DNA of 8,263 nt from Butyrivibrio sp. (lineage in GTDB: Bacteria; Bacillota; Clostridia; Lachnospirales; Lachnospiraceae), in contig JAILEJ010000149.1 of the NCBI GenBank assembly GCA_024688095.1, positions 1 to 8,263 of the forward strand. Reading direction: 5' to 3'. This document shows positions 1 through 5,391 of this stretch, in pieces (within the stretch, counting starts at the first letter, position 1; each line of letters opens with the position of its first letter). The notes under the pieces are model-generated. The model saw only the letters and a program-made list of their open reading frames with translations. It did not search any database and was not told the origin of the DNA. The translations under genes and the position numbers were made by a program.

Positions 1-178
1 ATTCGTAAAAGCTGGAAATATTTTATATAGACAGCGTGGAACACATATCCATCCTGGTGTTAATGTTGGTATCGGTAGTGATGATACACTTTACGCTCTT
101 GTAGATGGTGTTCTCAGATTTGAACGTAAGGGCAGAGATAAGAAACAGGCCAGCGTTCATCCTGTAGAAAGTAAGTAA
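1..178 (+). CDS. rpmA: 50S ribosomal protein L27 (3' part)
   Basis: This is the C-terminal 58 residues of ribosomal protein L27, a large-subunit protein near the peptidyl-transferase centre. The first complete codon is at position 2 and the stop is TAA at 176-178. Visible L27 hallmarks are the stretch RQRGTHIHPGVNVGIGSDDT, then LYALVDGVLRFERKGRDKKQ. The family is about 85-95 residues long, so roughly 30-35 N-terminal residues lie outside the window. The gene is followed by a hairpin and then obg, the usual order in Clostridia and Bacilli (rplU-ysxB-rpmA-obg). Confidence 0.97.
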   Translation, partial: FVKAGNILYRQRGTHIHPGVNVGIGSDDTLYALVDGVLRFERKGRDKKQASVHPVESK

Positions 179-191
179 TTTACGAATCAGT

Positions 192-236
192 AGGCTTCAA
201 ACATATTCTGTTTGAAGCCTTCTTTTATAGTTTTTT
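192..236 (+). terminator. Intrinsic terminator or attenuator between rpmA and obg
   Basis: The arms AGGCTTCAAAC (192-202) and GTTTGAAGCCT (210-220) are perfectly complementary over 11 bp, with one further A-T pair possible inside the loop. A T-rich run with TTTTTT follows at 231-236. The element ends 21 nt before the obg start and no separate obg promoter is obvious. It may therefore act as a partial terminator that lowers obg expression relative to the ribosomal proteins; that role is inferred. Confidence 0.85.
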
Positions 237-257
237 ATTAGAAAAAAAGAGGTAAAC

Positions 258-1688
258 ATGCCTGCATTTGTTGATAGAGCTAGAATATTTATAAAAAGTG
301 GAAAAGGTGGAGACGGTCACGTTTCCTTTAGAAGAGAAAAATTCGTTGCCAATGGTGGTCCAGACGGTGGTGACGGAGGAAAAGGCGGCGATGTTATCGT
401 TGTCGTAGATAAAGGTGTCAATACACTTGCGGACTTTCACTATGGCGGTAAATATAAAGCCGAAAACGGCGCTGATGGTGAGAAAAAAAGATGTCATGGA
501 AAAAATGGCAATGATATAGAGATTAAAGTTCCTGAAGGAACTGTTATTAAAGAAGCACAAAGTGGTAAAGTTATTGCTGATATGTCTGGTGATAATAACA
601 GGATGGTTATTTTAAAAGGCGGTAAAGGTGGAAATGGTAATATGCATTATGCAACTTCTACCATGCAGGCACCTAAATACGCTCAGCCAGGTCAGCCAGC
701 AAAAGAACTTGAAGTTATATTAGAACTTAAAGTTATTGCTGATGTAGGTCTTGCAGGCTTTCCAAATGTTGGTAAATCAACATTCCTTTCAAGAGTTTCA
801 AATGCCAGACCAAAGATTGCCAATTATCACTTTACAACACTTACCCCAAGTCTTGGTGTAGTAGATCTTGATGATGCAAAAGGTTTTGTTGTAGCAGATA
901 TTCCCGGACTTATCGAAGGTGCTTCAGAAGGTGTTGGACTTGGTCACGAATTTCTTAGACATATTGAGAGAACTCGTATGATCATACATGTAGTAGATGC
1001 TGCATCTACAGAAGGAAGAGATCCAATTGAAGACATCTATGCAATAAATAAAGAACTTGAGCAATATAACTCAGATATAGCCGCAAAGAAAATGGTTATT
1101 GCTGCAAATAAAATGGATGTTCTTTCAGAAGAAGAACAGGAAACAGTATTAAAGAAAATCAGAGATGAATTTGAACCACAGGGAGTTAAAGTATTTGCAA
1201 CTTCAACCATTACCGGTCAGGGATTAAAAGAGCTTCTTTACTATGTAAGTAGAGAACTTCAGGAAATGGGAGACGATAAGGTTATATTTGAACAGGAATA
1301 TGATCCTGAAGTTGAACTTCAGACAACAGAAGAAGCATTTACAGTTGAATATGACAGTAAGATGCATGAATATGTTATTGAAGGTCCTAAGATTGATAAG
1401 ATGCTTGGATATACAAATCTTGATTCAGAAAGAGGATTTGCTTTCTTCCAGAAATTCCTTGAAGAAAACAAAATACTTGATGAACTTGAAAGACTTGGAA
1501 TCAATGAAGGCGATACAGTAAGAATGTATGGTAATAGTTTTGAATATTACAGAAACGCAGATACAATGCCTGGTGATGGTGTTAAACCTGACGAAGATGA
1601 TTATGTATTTAACGAATCTGATTTTGAAGATGAAGCTGTACTTTCAGAAGAGTCTGAAGAAGAAATTGATAATAATGATTTTGACTAA
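258..1688 (+). CDS. obgE: Obg family GTPase
   Basis: Obg is an essential ribosome-associated GTPase involved in late 50S assembly and stress control. The 476-residue protein has the three-part Obg layout. The N-terminal Obg fold (about 1-158) is glycine-rich (GKGGDG, GGPDGGDGGKGGD, GGKGGNGNMHY). The G domain has G1 GFPNVGKST (167-175), the switch II DIPG (214-217) and G4 NKMD (284-287). A C-terminal OCT domain (about 345-430), typical of Gram-positive Obg, follows. The tail 435-476 is very acidic, with 19 Asp/Glu in 42 residues and one Lys. The start is ATG 258, with an AGAGGT ribosome binding site at 248-253. It lies downstream of the rpmA hairpin and 14 nt before yhbY. Confidence 0.98.
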   Translation: MPAFVDRARIFIKSGKGGDGHVSFRREKFVANGGPDGGDGGKGGDVIVVVDKGVNTLADFHYGGKYKAENGADGEKKRCHGKNGNDIEIKVPEGTVIKEAQSGKVIADMSGDNNRMVILKGGKGGNGNMHYATSTMQAPKYAQPGQPAKELEVILELKVIADVGLAGFPNVGKSTFLSRVSNARPKIANYHFTTLTPSLGVVDLDDAKGFVVADIPGLIEGASEGVGLGHEFLRHIERTRMIIHVVDAASTEGRDPIEDIYAINKELEQYNSDIAAKKMVIAANKMDVLSEEEQETVLKKIRDEFEPQGVKVFATSTITGQGLKELLYYVSRELQEMGDDKVIFEQEYDPEVELQTTEEAFTVEYDSKMHEYVIEGPKIDKMLGYTNLDSERGFAFFQKFLEENKILDELERLGINEGDTVRMYGNSFEYYRNADTMPGDGVKPDEDDYVFNESDFEDEAVLSEESEEEIDNNDFD

Positions 1689-1702
1689 ATTTAGGAGTTT
1701 TT

Positions 1703-1999
1703 ATGGAACTAACAAGTAAACAAAGAGCATATTTAAAGAGTCTTGCATCAACTGAAGAACCAATTTTTCAGATAGGAAAATCTAATCTGACACCTGAAAT
1801 AACAGAAGCTATTGGTGAAGCATTTAATACAAGAGAAATATTAAAAATCACAGTATTAAAAAACAGTACTGATGATGTTCGTGAGATGGCAAATATGGTA
1901 GCTGAAAGAACACGTTCTACTTTAGTACAAGTAATTGGTAGAAAAATAGTTCTTTATAAACCGTTTAAAGATGATCCTGAAATAGTTTTACCAAAATAA
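1703..1999 (+). CDS. yhbY: YhbY family CRM-domain RNA-binding protein
   Basis: This 98-residue protein matches the stand-alone CRM-domain family (YhbY in E. coli, YqeI in Bacillus), which binds pre-50S ribosomal RNA. The whole protein is one domain. It opens with LTSKQRAYLKSLA, the characteristic N-terminal helix. The loop IFQIGKSNLTPEI corresponds to the GKxGLT-type RNA-binding loop, and TREILKITVLKN follows. The start ATG 1703 has a clear AGGAG at 1693-1697 with 5-nt spacing. The gene begins 14 nt after obg and is followed 23 nt later by nadD, so it is surely in the same operon and points to ribosome assembly. Confidence 0.95.
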   Translation: MELTSKQRAYLKSLASTEEPIFQIGKSNLTPEITEAIGEAFNTREILKITVLKNSTDDVREMANMVAERTRSTLVQVIGRKIVLYKPFKDDPEIVLPK

Positions 2000-2022
2000 A
2001 TTTTCGAAAGAAGGTTTTATTA

Positions 2023-2682
2023 ATGAAGAGTAGAAAAATAGGTATTATGGGTGGTACTTTTAACCCGATTCATTATGGACATTTATTATTAGCTGAAACT
2101 GCAAGAGAACAATTTGGACTGGATAGAGTAATTTTTATACCAACAGGTGTTTCTTATCTAAAAAAGGATGATAACATTCCCAGCGGAGATATCAGATATC
2201 AGCTTGTAAAAACAGCAATCCAGGATAATCCTTATTTTACATGCTCTAGAATAGAAATCGATCGAGAAGGTAATACATATTCAATTGATACTATATGTGA
2301 GCTTCAAAAAATGTATCCAGGTGATGAATTATATTTTATTGTTGGCGCAGATACACTTTTGACAATGAATAAATGGAAAGACATTGATAATATTTTTTCT
2401 AAAGTAATTGTTCTTGCCGCCATAAGAGATGATAATGAAATTCCTGAGCTTGATAATGTAAGACAGGATTATATGAATAAATATAATGCCAATATTCAAT
2501 TTATTCATTTCAAAAGAATTGATATTTCTTCTACTGATATCAGAAATAGAATTTCCATTGGAAGATCTGTTAAATACCTTCTTCCTGATGAATGTATTGA
2601 ATTTTGCTGCTTAAAAAATTTATATTCAAGCAGAAATAATACTGTTGTAGATTATGATGATATTAAGGTGTATAAAAAATAA
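2023..2682 (+). CDS. nadD: Nicotinate-nucleotide adenylyltransferase
   Basis: NadD transfers AMP from ATP to nicotinate mononucleotide, giving deamido-NAD, a late step in NAD synthesis in the cytoplasm. The N-terminal nucleotidyltransferase signature is GGTFNPIHYGH (10-20), including the HxGH-type site HYGH (17-20). The substrate-pocket region VGADTL is at 107-112 and the C-terminal nucleotide-binding motif ISSTDIR at 168-174. At 219 residues it is slightly longer than many NadD proteins because of a charged C-terminal tail. ATG 2023 follows AAAGAAGG (2007-2014). The last base of the stop codon is the first base of the yqeK start, indicating translational coupling. Confidence 0.97.
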   Translation: MKSRKIGIMGGTFNPIHYGHLLLAETAREQFGLDRVIFIPTGVSYLKKDDNIPSGDIRYQLVKTAIQDNPYFTCSRIEIDREGNTYSIDTICELQKMYPGDELYFIVGADTLLTMNKWKDIDNIFSKVIVLAAIRDDNEIPELDNVRQDYMNKYNANIQFIHFKRIDISSTDIRNRISIGRSVKYLLPDECIEFCCLKNLYSSRNNTVVDYDDIKVYKK

Positions 2683-3260
2683 TGAGCATTATTGAGACTT
2701 CTCAATCATTAAGAAAAGAAATGGAAAAAACTCTTAAGCCAGATCGATTCGATCATACACTTGGAGTTGCATATACAGCTGCTAATATGGCTGCTGTACA
2801 TGGCTGTAACGTTGAAAAAGCCCTTATAGCTGGAATGCTTCATGATTGTGCAAAAAATATGAGTCATGACGAACAATTAACTATATGTACAAAAAAGAAA
2901 ATTCCTGTAACAGATGTTGAGAAACAAAATAAGGGACTATTACATGCAAAAGTTGGTGCATATCTAGCTGAAAATAAATATAATATTCGAGATCCTGAAA
3001 TATTAGATGCAATACGATATCACACTACCGGAAGACCAGATATGACTCTTTTGGATAAAATAGTATTTATAGCCGATTATATGGAGCCAAACAGAAAGCC
3101 ATTACCAAATATGGCTGAAGTCAGAATAGAAGCTTATAAAGATATTGATAAATGTCTCAAGCATATTTTGAAAGATACATTGGAATATCTATCAACTACT
3201 GGAAAAGCTTTAGATCCAATGACTCAGAGGACTTACGATTATTATAATAAACGAGGTTAA
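2682..3260 (+). CDS. yqeK: YqeK-type HD-domain Ap4A hydrolase
   Basis: The protein belongs to the YqeK HD family. Characterised members split diadenosine tetraphosphate symmetrically into two ADP and need a metal centre. The metal-ligand pattern is complete: His25 (FDHTLGV), His54-Asp55 (HDCAK), His88 (LLHAKVGA), His114 (RYHTTGRP) and Asp132 (FIADYMEPNR). The 192-residue length fits the family. The ATG overlaps the nadD stop by one base (TAATG), and no separate strong ribosome binding site is evident, so coupling to nadD is likely. Pairing with NadD puts adenylate-nucleotide synthesis and clean-up on one transcript. Confidence 0.95.
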   Translation: MSIIETSQSLRKEMEKTLKPDRFDHTLGVAYTAANMAAVHGCNVEKALIAGMLHDCAKNMSHDEQLTICTKKKIPVTDVEKQNKGLLHAKVGAYLAENKYNIRDPEILDAIRYHTTGRPDMTLLDKIVFIADYMEPNRKPLPNMAEVRIEAYKDIDKCLKHILKDTLEYLSTTGKALDPMTQRTYDYYNKRG

Positions 3261-3264
3261 TTTT

Positions 3265-3627
3265 ATGACAGATATTGAAAATTCAAAAGAAATGGTAAAA
3301 ATAGCAATAAAAGCTATAGAAGATAAAAAAGGGGCAGATATTAAAATTATCGATATAAGTGAAATATCAATTCTTGCAGATTATTTTATAATAGCAAGCG
3401 GAACCAATAGAAGTCAGTTACAGGCTATTGCTGATAATGTTGATGAAAAACTTGGTAAATCCGGACATCAGCTAAAAAGTATCGAAGGATATGATGAAGC
3501 ACACTGGATTCTTATGGATTTTGAAGACATTATAGTACATGTATTTGACAGTGAAAACAGATTATTTTATGATCTCGAAAGAATTTGGAGAGATGGTAAA
3601 ACAGCTGACATTGAGGAATTTAAGTAA
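3265..3627 (+). CDS. rsfS: Ribosomal silencing factor RsfS (Iojap/DUF143)
   Basis: RsfS binds ribosomal protein L14 on the 50S subunit and blocks subunit joining, lowering translation in starvation. The 120-residue protein is a single RsfS domain. Family marks are DIKIIDISEISILADYFII in the first half, followed by GTNRSQLQAIADNV. The C-terminal block contains HWILMDFEDIIVHVF and then the RLFYDLERIW element that contacts L14. ATG 3265 has GAGGT at 3253-3257, inside the last codons of yqeK. This is the last gene of the housekeeping run; the strong hairpin follows about 75 nt downstream. Confidence 0.96.
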   Translation: MTDIENSKEMVKIAIKAIEDKKGADIKIIDISEISILADYFIIASGTNRSQLQAIADNVDEKLGKSGHQLKSIEGYDEAHWILMDFEDIIVHVFDSENRLFYDLERIWRDGKTADIEEFK

Positions 3628-3700
3628 TACTTATTTAGATAAATAATTTAATTATTTAAAAATAACTTATATTATTTATAATATTTATCCAAAAAAATAT

Positions 3701-3737
3701 AAATCCTCTCGCATGTTGATGCGAGAGGATTTTATAA
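3701..3737. terminator. Bidirectional intrinsic terminator between rsfS and lexA
   Basis: There is a perfect 14-bp stem, AAATCCTCTCGCAT (3701-3714) with ATGCGAGAGGATTT (3719-3732), and a GTTG loop. On the + strand it runs into TTTT then AT-rich sequence. On the - strand it runs into ATATTTTTTT (complement of 3691-3700). The flanking genes converge on it, so it can end both the rsfS operon and lexA transcripts. Confidence 0.92.
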
Positions 3738-3763
3738 TATAATTTTAAATACTCTTATAAGAC

Positions 3764-3824
3764 CATATCTAAAACAAATCGATAAGTCTAAAAAGTCACA
3801 TACATATCTAAAACCAATTGATAA
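3764..3824. repeat. Imperfect 22-bp direct repeat downstream of lexA
   Basis: Two 22-bp copies, at 3764-3785 and 3803-3824, match at 20 of 22 positions and share the core CATATCTAAAAC. The second copy ends 1 bp before the lexA stop codon. The copies sit 39 bp apart, within the lexA 3' untranslated region. No coding potential is visible in them. The function is unknown and they may be a simple local duplication. Confidence 0.7.
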
Positions 3825-3825
3825 A

Positions 3826-4440
3826 TTAAAATAAGCGAAGAACACCAAAAACGGTTCCAAGAATAGTGCAGTTATCAACTATAATCGGATCCATTTCATC
3901 ATTTTCAGGTTGAAGTCTTATATGGTCCTTTTCTTTATAATATGTCTTAACAGTTGCAGAATCATCAATCAGAGCAACTACTTTTTCACCATTTTGAGCT
4001 GTATTACAAGCATGAACAAATATTTTATCCCCATTATAAATGCCTGCATTTATCATAGAATTACCTTTTACATTCAGAATAAAACTATCTCCCTTAGGAC
4101 ACATATTAGCTGGAATAGGAAAGTAGCTATCTATATTTTCTTCAGCAAGAATAGGAGATCCGGCAGCAACCTGACCTACAATCGGAATGTTAACCATTTC
4201 AGTTCTAACCATATTAAAACTTTCATCACATATTTCTATAGCTCTTGGTTTAGTTGGATCCCTTTTAATATATCCATTCTTTTCCAAAGTTTCTAAATGT
4301 GAATGAACTGAGGATGTAGATTTCAATTTAACTGCTTCACATATTTCTCTTACTGCTGGTGGATATCCTTTCTCTAAAATCTGATTTTTAATATATTCAA
4401 GAATCTCATTCTGCTTAGCACTGATCTTACCCTTAGCCAT
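3826..4440 (-). CDS. lexA: LexA SOS repressor
   Basis: LexA represses DNA-damage genes and cleaves itself when RecA filaments form. The 204-residue protein has an N-terminal winged helix (about 1-70) with the recognition region LKSTSSVHSHLETLEKNGYI and the wing KRDPTKPRAIEI. A C-terminal S24 peptidase domain follows. The scissile bond is Ala93-Gly94 (GQVAAGSP). The catalytic Ser128 lies in GNSM and the catalytic Lys165 in ATVKTYYKE, so autocleavage should be intact. ATG at 4440 has GGAGG (complement of 4448-4452) with 7-nt spacing. The gene is divergent from a LysM gene across a stretch dense in LexA boxes, so autoregulation is expected. Confidence 0.98.
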   Translation of the reverse strand: MAKGKISAKQNEILEYIKNQILEKGYPPAVREICEAVKLKSTSSVHSHLETLEKNGYIKRDPTKPRAIEICDESFNMVRTEMVNIPIVGQVAAGSPILAEENIDSYFPIPANMCPKGDSFILNVKGNSMINAGIYNGDKIFVHACNTAQNGEKVVALIDDSATVKTYYKEKDHIRLQPENDEMDPIIVDNCTILGTVFGVLRLF

Positions 4441-4478
4441 GTATAATCCTCCGTTTCATAATTCATGAGTACAAATTT

Positions 4479-4507
4479 ATTATAGCATAGAGACTTTTAA
4501 AAGCAAA
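4479..4507 (-). promoter_or_regulatory. Candidate lexA promoter
   Basis: On the - strand a perfect TATAAT -10 element lies at 4484-4479. With a 17-bp spacer the -35 hexamer is TTTGCT (4507-4502), a weak match to TTGACA. Two LexA-type boxes begin about 10 bp upstream of it. The predicted transcript start is near 4472, giving a leader of about 30 nt that contains the GGAGG site. The weak -35 makes the exact position less certain than the -10. Confidence 0.6.
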
Positions 4508-4516
4508 CAAATTTTC

Positions 4517-4530
4517 CGAACATTTTTTCG
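4517..4530 (-). promoter_or_regulatory. LexA (SOS) box 1
   Basis: On the - strand this reads CGAAAAAATGTTCG, 13 of 14 matches to the Bacillus LexA-box consensus CGAACRNRYGTTYG. It lies within a larger perfect inverted repeat with 15-bp arms (4506-4520 and 4527-4541), on the lexA side of the intergenic region. Confidence 0.8.
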
Positions 4531-4543
4531 GAAAATTTGTTCG
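4530..4543 (-). promoter_or_regulatory. LexA (SOS) box 2, lower-scoring
   Basis: On the - strand this reads CGAACAAATTTTCC, 12 of 14 to the Bacillus consensus. One half-site (CGAAC) is perfect and the other degenerate. It abuts box 1, sharing one base, so two LexA dimers may bind side by side or compete. Confidence 0.5.
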
Positions 4544-4550
4544 GAAATTA

Positions 4551-4579
4551 TTGACAATAGAATGTTTGTTCTGTATTAT
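4551..4579 (+). promoter_or_regulatory. Strong sigma-A promoter of the LysM gene
   Basis: The -35 is a perfect TTGACA (4551-4556), the spacer is exactly 17 bp, and the -10 is TATTAT (4574-4579), 5 of 6 to consensus. The spacer contains a LexA-like box and two more boxes cover the expected start point near 4586 and beyond. The layout implies a strong promoter held off until SOS induction. The leader to the LysM ATG is about 60 nt. Confidence 0.85.
4559..4572 (-). promoter_or_regulatory. LexA (SOS) box 3, weak, in promoter spacer
   Basis: On the - strand this reads AGAACAAACATTCT, 11 of 14 to the Bacillus consensus. It fits exactly between the -35 and -10 of the LysM promoter, where a bound repressor would block RNA polymerase. 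It is the weakest of the five candidates by sequence. Confidence 0.5.
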
Positions 4580-4585
4580 ATTTAC

Positions 4586-4599
4586 AGAACGAATGTTTG
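4586..4599 (+). promoter_or_regulatory. LexA (SOS) box 4
   Basis: AGAACGAATGTTTG matches 13 of 14 positions of CGAACRNRYGTTYG, missing only the outer C. It covers the predicted transcription start of the LysM gene and directly abuts box 5. Confidence 0.82.
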
Positions 4600-4613
4600 C
4601 GAACATCTATTCG
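4600..4613 (-). promoter_or_regulatory. LexA (SOS) box 5
   Basis: On the - strand this reads CGAATAGATGTTCG, 13 of 14 to the Bacillus consensus. It follows box 4 with no gap, at about +14 to +28 of the LysM transcript, so the two form a double operator downstream of the start point. Confidence 0.8.
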
Positions 4614-4648
4614 CGATTCTTGTTTACTTGAAAAAGAGGTGAATAATT

Positions 4649-5062
4649 ATGAGTGAAGCTTTATATGCAGCAGCAAAATTATACAATGATCCTAAATACT
4701 TCAATAAAAGTGAAATTAGAATTAGAAAGAACAAAATTAAAAGAGAAAGAATATATAGAAGGAATATGATTATATTGTTCAGTATCATATTTATTATTTT
4801 TATGTCAATCATTTTATCTATTACCAGTATTAAGTCTGATGCTAAAATTACAGGAAATAATGATGTCAAATATTATAAGACTATTTCTATAAATACAGGT
4901 GATTCATTATGGCAAATAGCAGAAGATAATATATCATATGCGCACTACAAAGATATCAATGCATATATATCTGAAATAAAAAAATTAAATAAACTTGGAT
5001 CAGATGATATAACTCAGGGAAATGATATTATCATTCCTTATTATTCATCTGAAATCAAATAA
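4649..5062 (+). CDS. Membrane-anchored LysM protein, probable YneA-type SOS division inhibitor
   Basis: This 137-residue protein has a strongly basic cytoplasmic N-terminal part (about 20-38, rich in Arg/Lys). A single membrane segment follows (about 40-61, IILFSIIFIIFMSIILSI). An extracytoplasmic LysM peptidoglycan-binding domain (about 76-131) contains INTGDSLWQIAED and ends with TQGNDIIIPY. This is the layout of Bacillus YneA, which delays division during SOS and usually lies divergent from lexA, as here. It is longer than YneA (about 100 residues) because of the N-terminal extension. ATG 4649 has AGAGGTGA at 4635-4642. The promoter is overlaid with LexA boxes, so damage induction is well supported. 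Division inhibition is inferred from context and architecture only. Confidence 0.85.
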   Translation: MSEALYAAAKLYNDPKYFNKSEIRIRKNKIKRERIYRRNMIILFSIIFIIFMSIILSITSIKSDAKITGNNDVKYYKTISINTGDSLWQIAEDNISYAHYKDINAYISEIKKLNKLGSDDITQGNDIIIPYYSSEIK

Positions 5063-5101
5063 TTCATTTAATTTAATGTAATAAAATCAATTTTTAATTT
5101 T

Positions 5102-5149
5102 AATAATCTCTAAAAATTTGAAATCATTTTAAATTTTTTAGAGATTATT
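5102..5149 (+). terminator. Probable terminator hairpin after the LysM gene
   Basis: The arms 5102-5119 and 5131-5149 pair over 18 bp with a single bulged T and an 11-nt loop. The GC content of the stem is low, and the T-run falls inside the right arm rather than after it. It lies 39 nt after the LysM stop, so a terminator is the simplest reading, but transcript protection or pausing are alternatives. Confidence 0.55.
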
Positions 5150-5274
5150 GTTATTCCACTCATAATCAAATGAATTGCAGAATATTTTCAATAAATGTAC
5201 ATAATATGATTATTTCTAATCGTACTTAAGATATTAAATTATTTTAGCAAAATTGTATTTTACAAAATGTTTAA

Positions 5275-5295
5275 CGCAAAAATTCGATTTTTGCG
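5275..5295. repeat. Short inverted repeat upstream of the diguanylate cyclase
   Basis: CGCAAAAA (5275-5282) and TTTTTGCG (5288-5295) are perfectly complementary around TTCGA. It lies about 25 bp upstream of the candidate -35 of the cyclase promoter, so it could be an operator. It could also be a weak terminator on the + strand, since GTGTTTT follows. No regulator can be assigned. Confidence 0.45.
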
Positions 5296-5319
5296 GTGTT
5301 TTAAGCGAAAAATAACATC

Positions 5320-5348
5320 TTAATAAAATTTTAAGAAAATTTTATAAT
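5320..5348 (+). promoter_or_regulatory. Candidate promoter of the diguanylate cyclase
   Basis: A perfect TATAAT (5343-5348) lies 17 bp downstream of TTAATA (5320-5325), 4 of 6 to the -35 consensus. In such AT-rich DNA this could occur by chance, but the spacing and the distance of about 44 nt to the start codon are right. Confidence 0.5.
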
Positions 5349-5381
5349 TAAAATATAAAATAATTATTTTAAAATTCTTAT

Positions 5382-5387
5382 GAGGTG
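5382..5387 (+). promoter_or_regulatory. Ribosome binding site fixing the cyclase start
   Basis: GAGGTG lies 4 nt before ATG 5392. An in-frame ATG at 5380 overlaps this site and has no purine-rich site of its own, so 5392 is preferred as the start. Confidence 0.8.
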
Positions 5388-5391
5388 TTTA

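Larger units (their letters stand above)
5063..5391. other. Gene-free AT-rich interval
   Basis: About 330 bp separate the LysM gene from the diguanylate cyclase. No plausible ORF with a ribosome binding site is visible on either strand. The interval holds a long AT-rich hairpin, a short GC-tipped hairpin and a candidate promoter, all listed separately. No conserved c-di-GMP riboswitch core was recognised. Confidence 0.6.

Noticed and set aside
225..560. 111-codon open frame on the - strand
   Set aside because: It lies opposite the start of obg, has Phe/Ser-rich shadow composition and no ribosome binding site.
1288..1719. Two + strand open frames in another frame within the 3' half of obg
   Set aside because: They overlap the conserved OCT domain and acidic tail of Obg, and the composition is that of a frame-shifted shadow.
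3910..4296. 128-codon + strand open frame opposite lexA
   Set aside because: lexA is unambiguous with all catalytic residues; the opposite frame has no ribosome binding site or domain.
4624..4869. 81-codon - strand open frame, very hydrophobic
   Set aside because: It is antisense to the LysM gene; its Ile/Leu richness comes from the AT-rich complement of basic and membrane-coding codons.
5063..5391. Cyclic di-GMP riboswitch ahead of the cyclase gene
   Set aside because: The conserved core and tetraloop features of known c-di-GMP riboswitches are not visible in this AT-rich leader.
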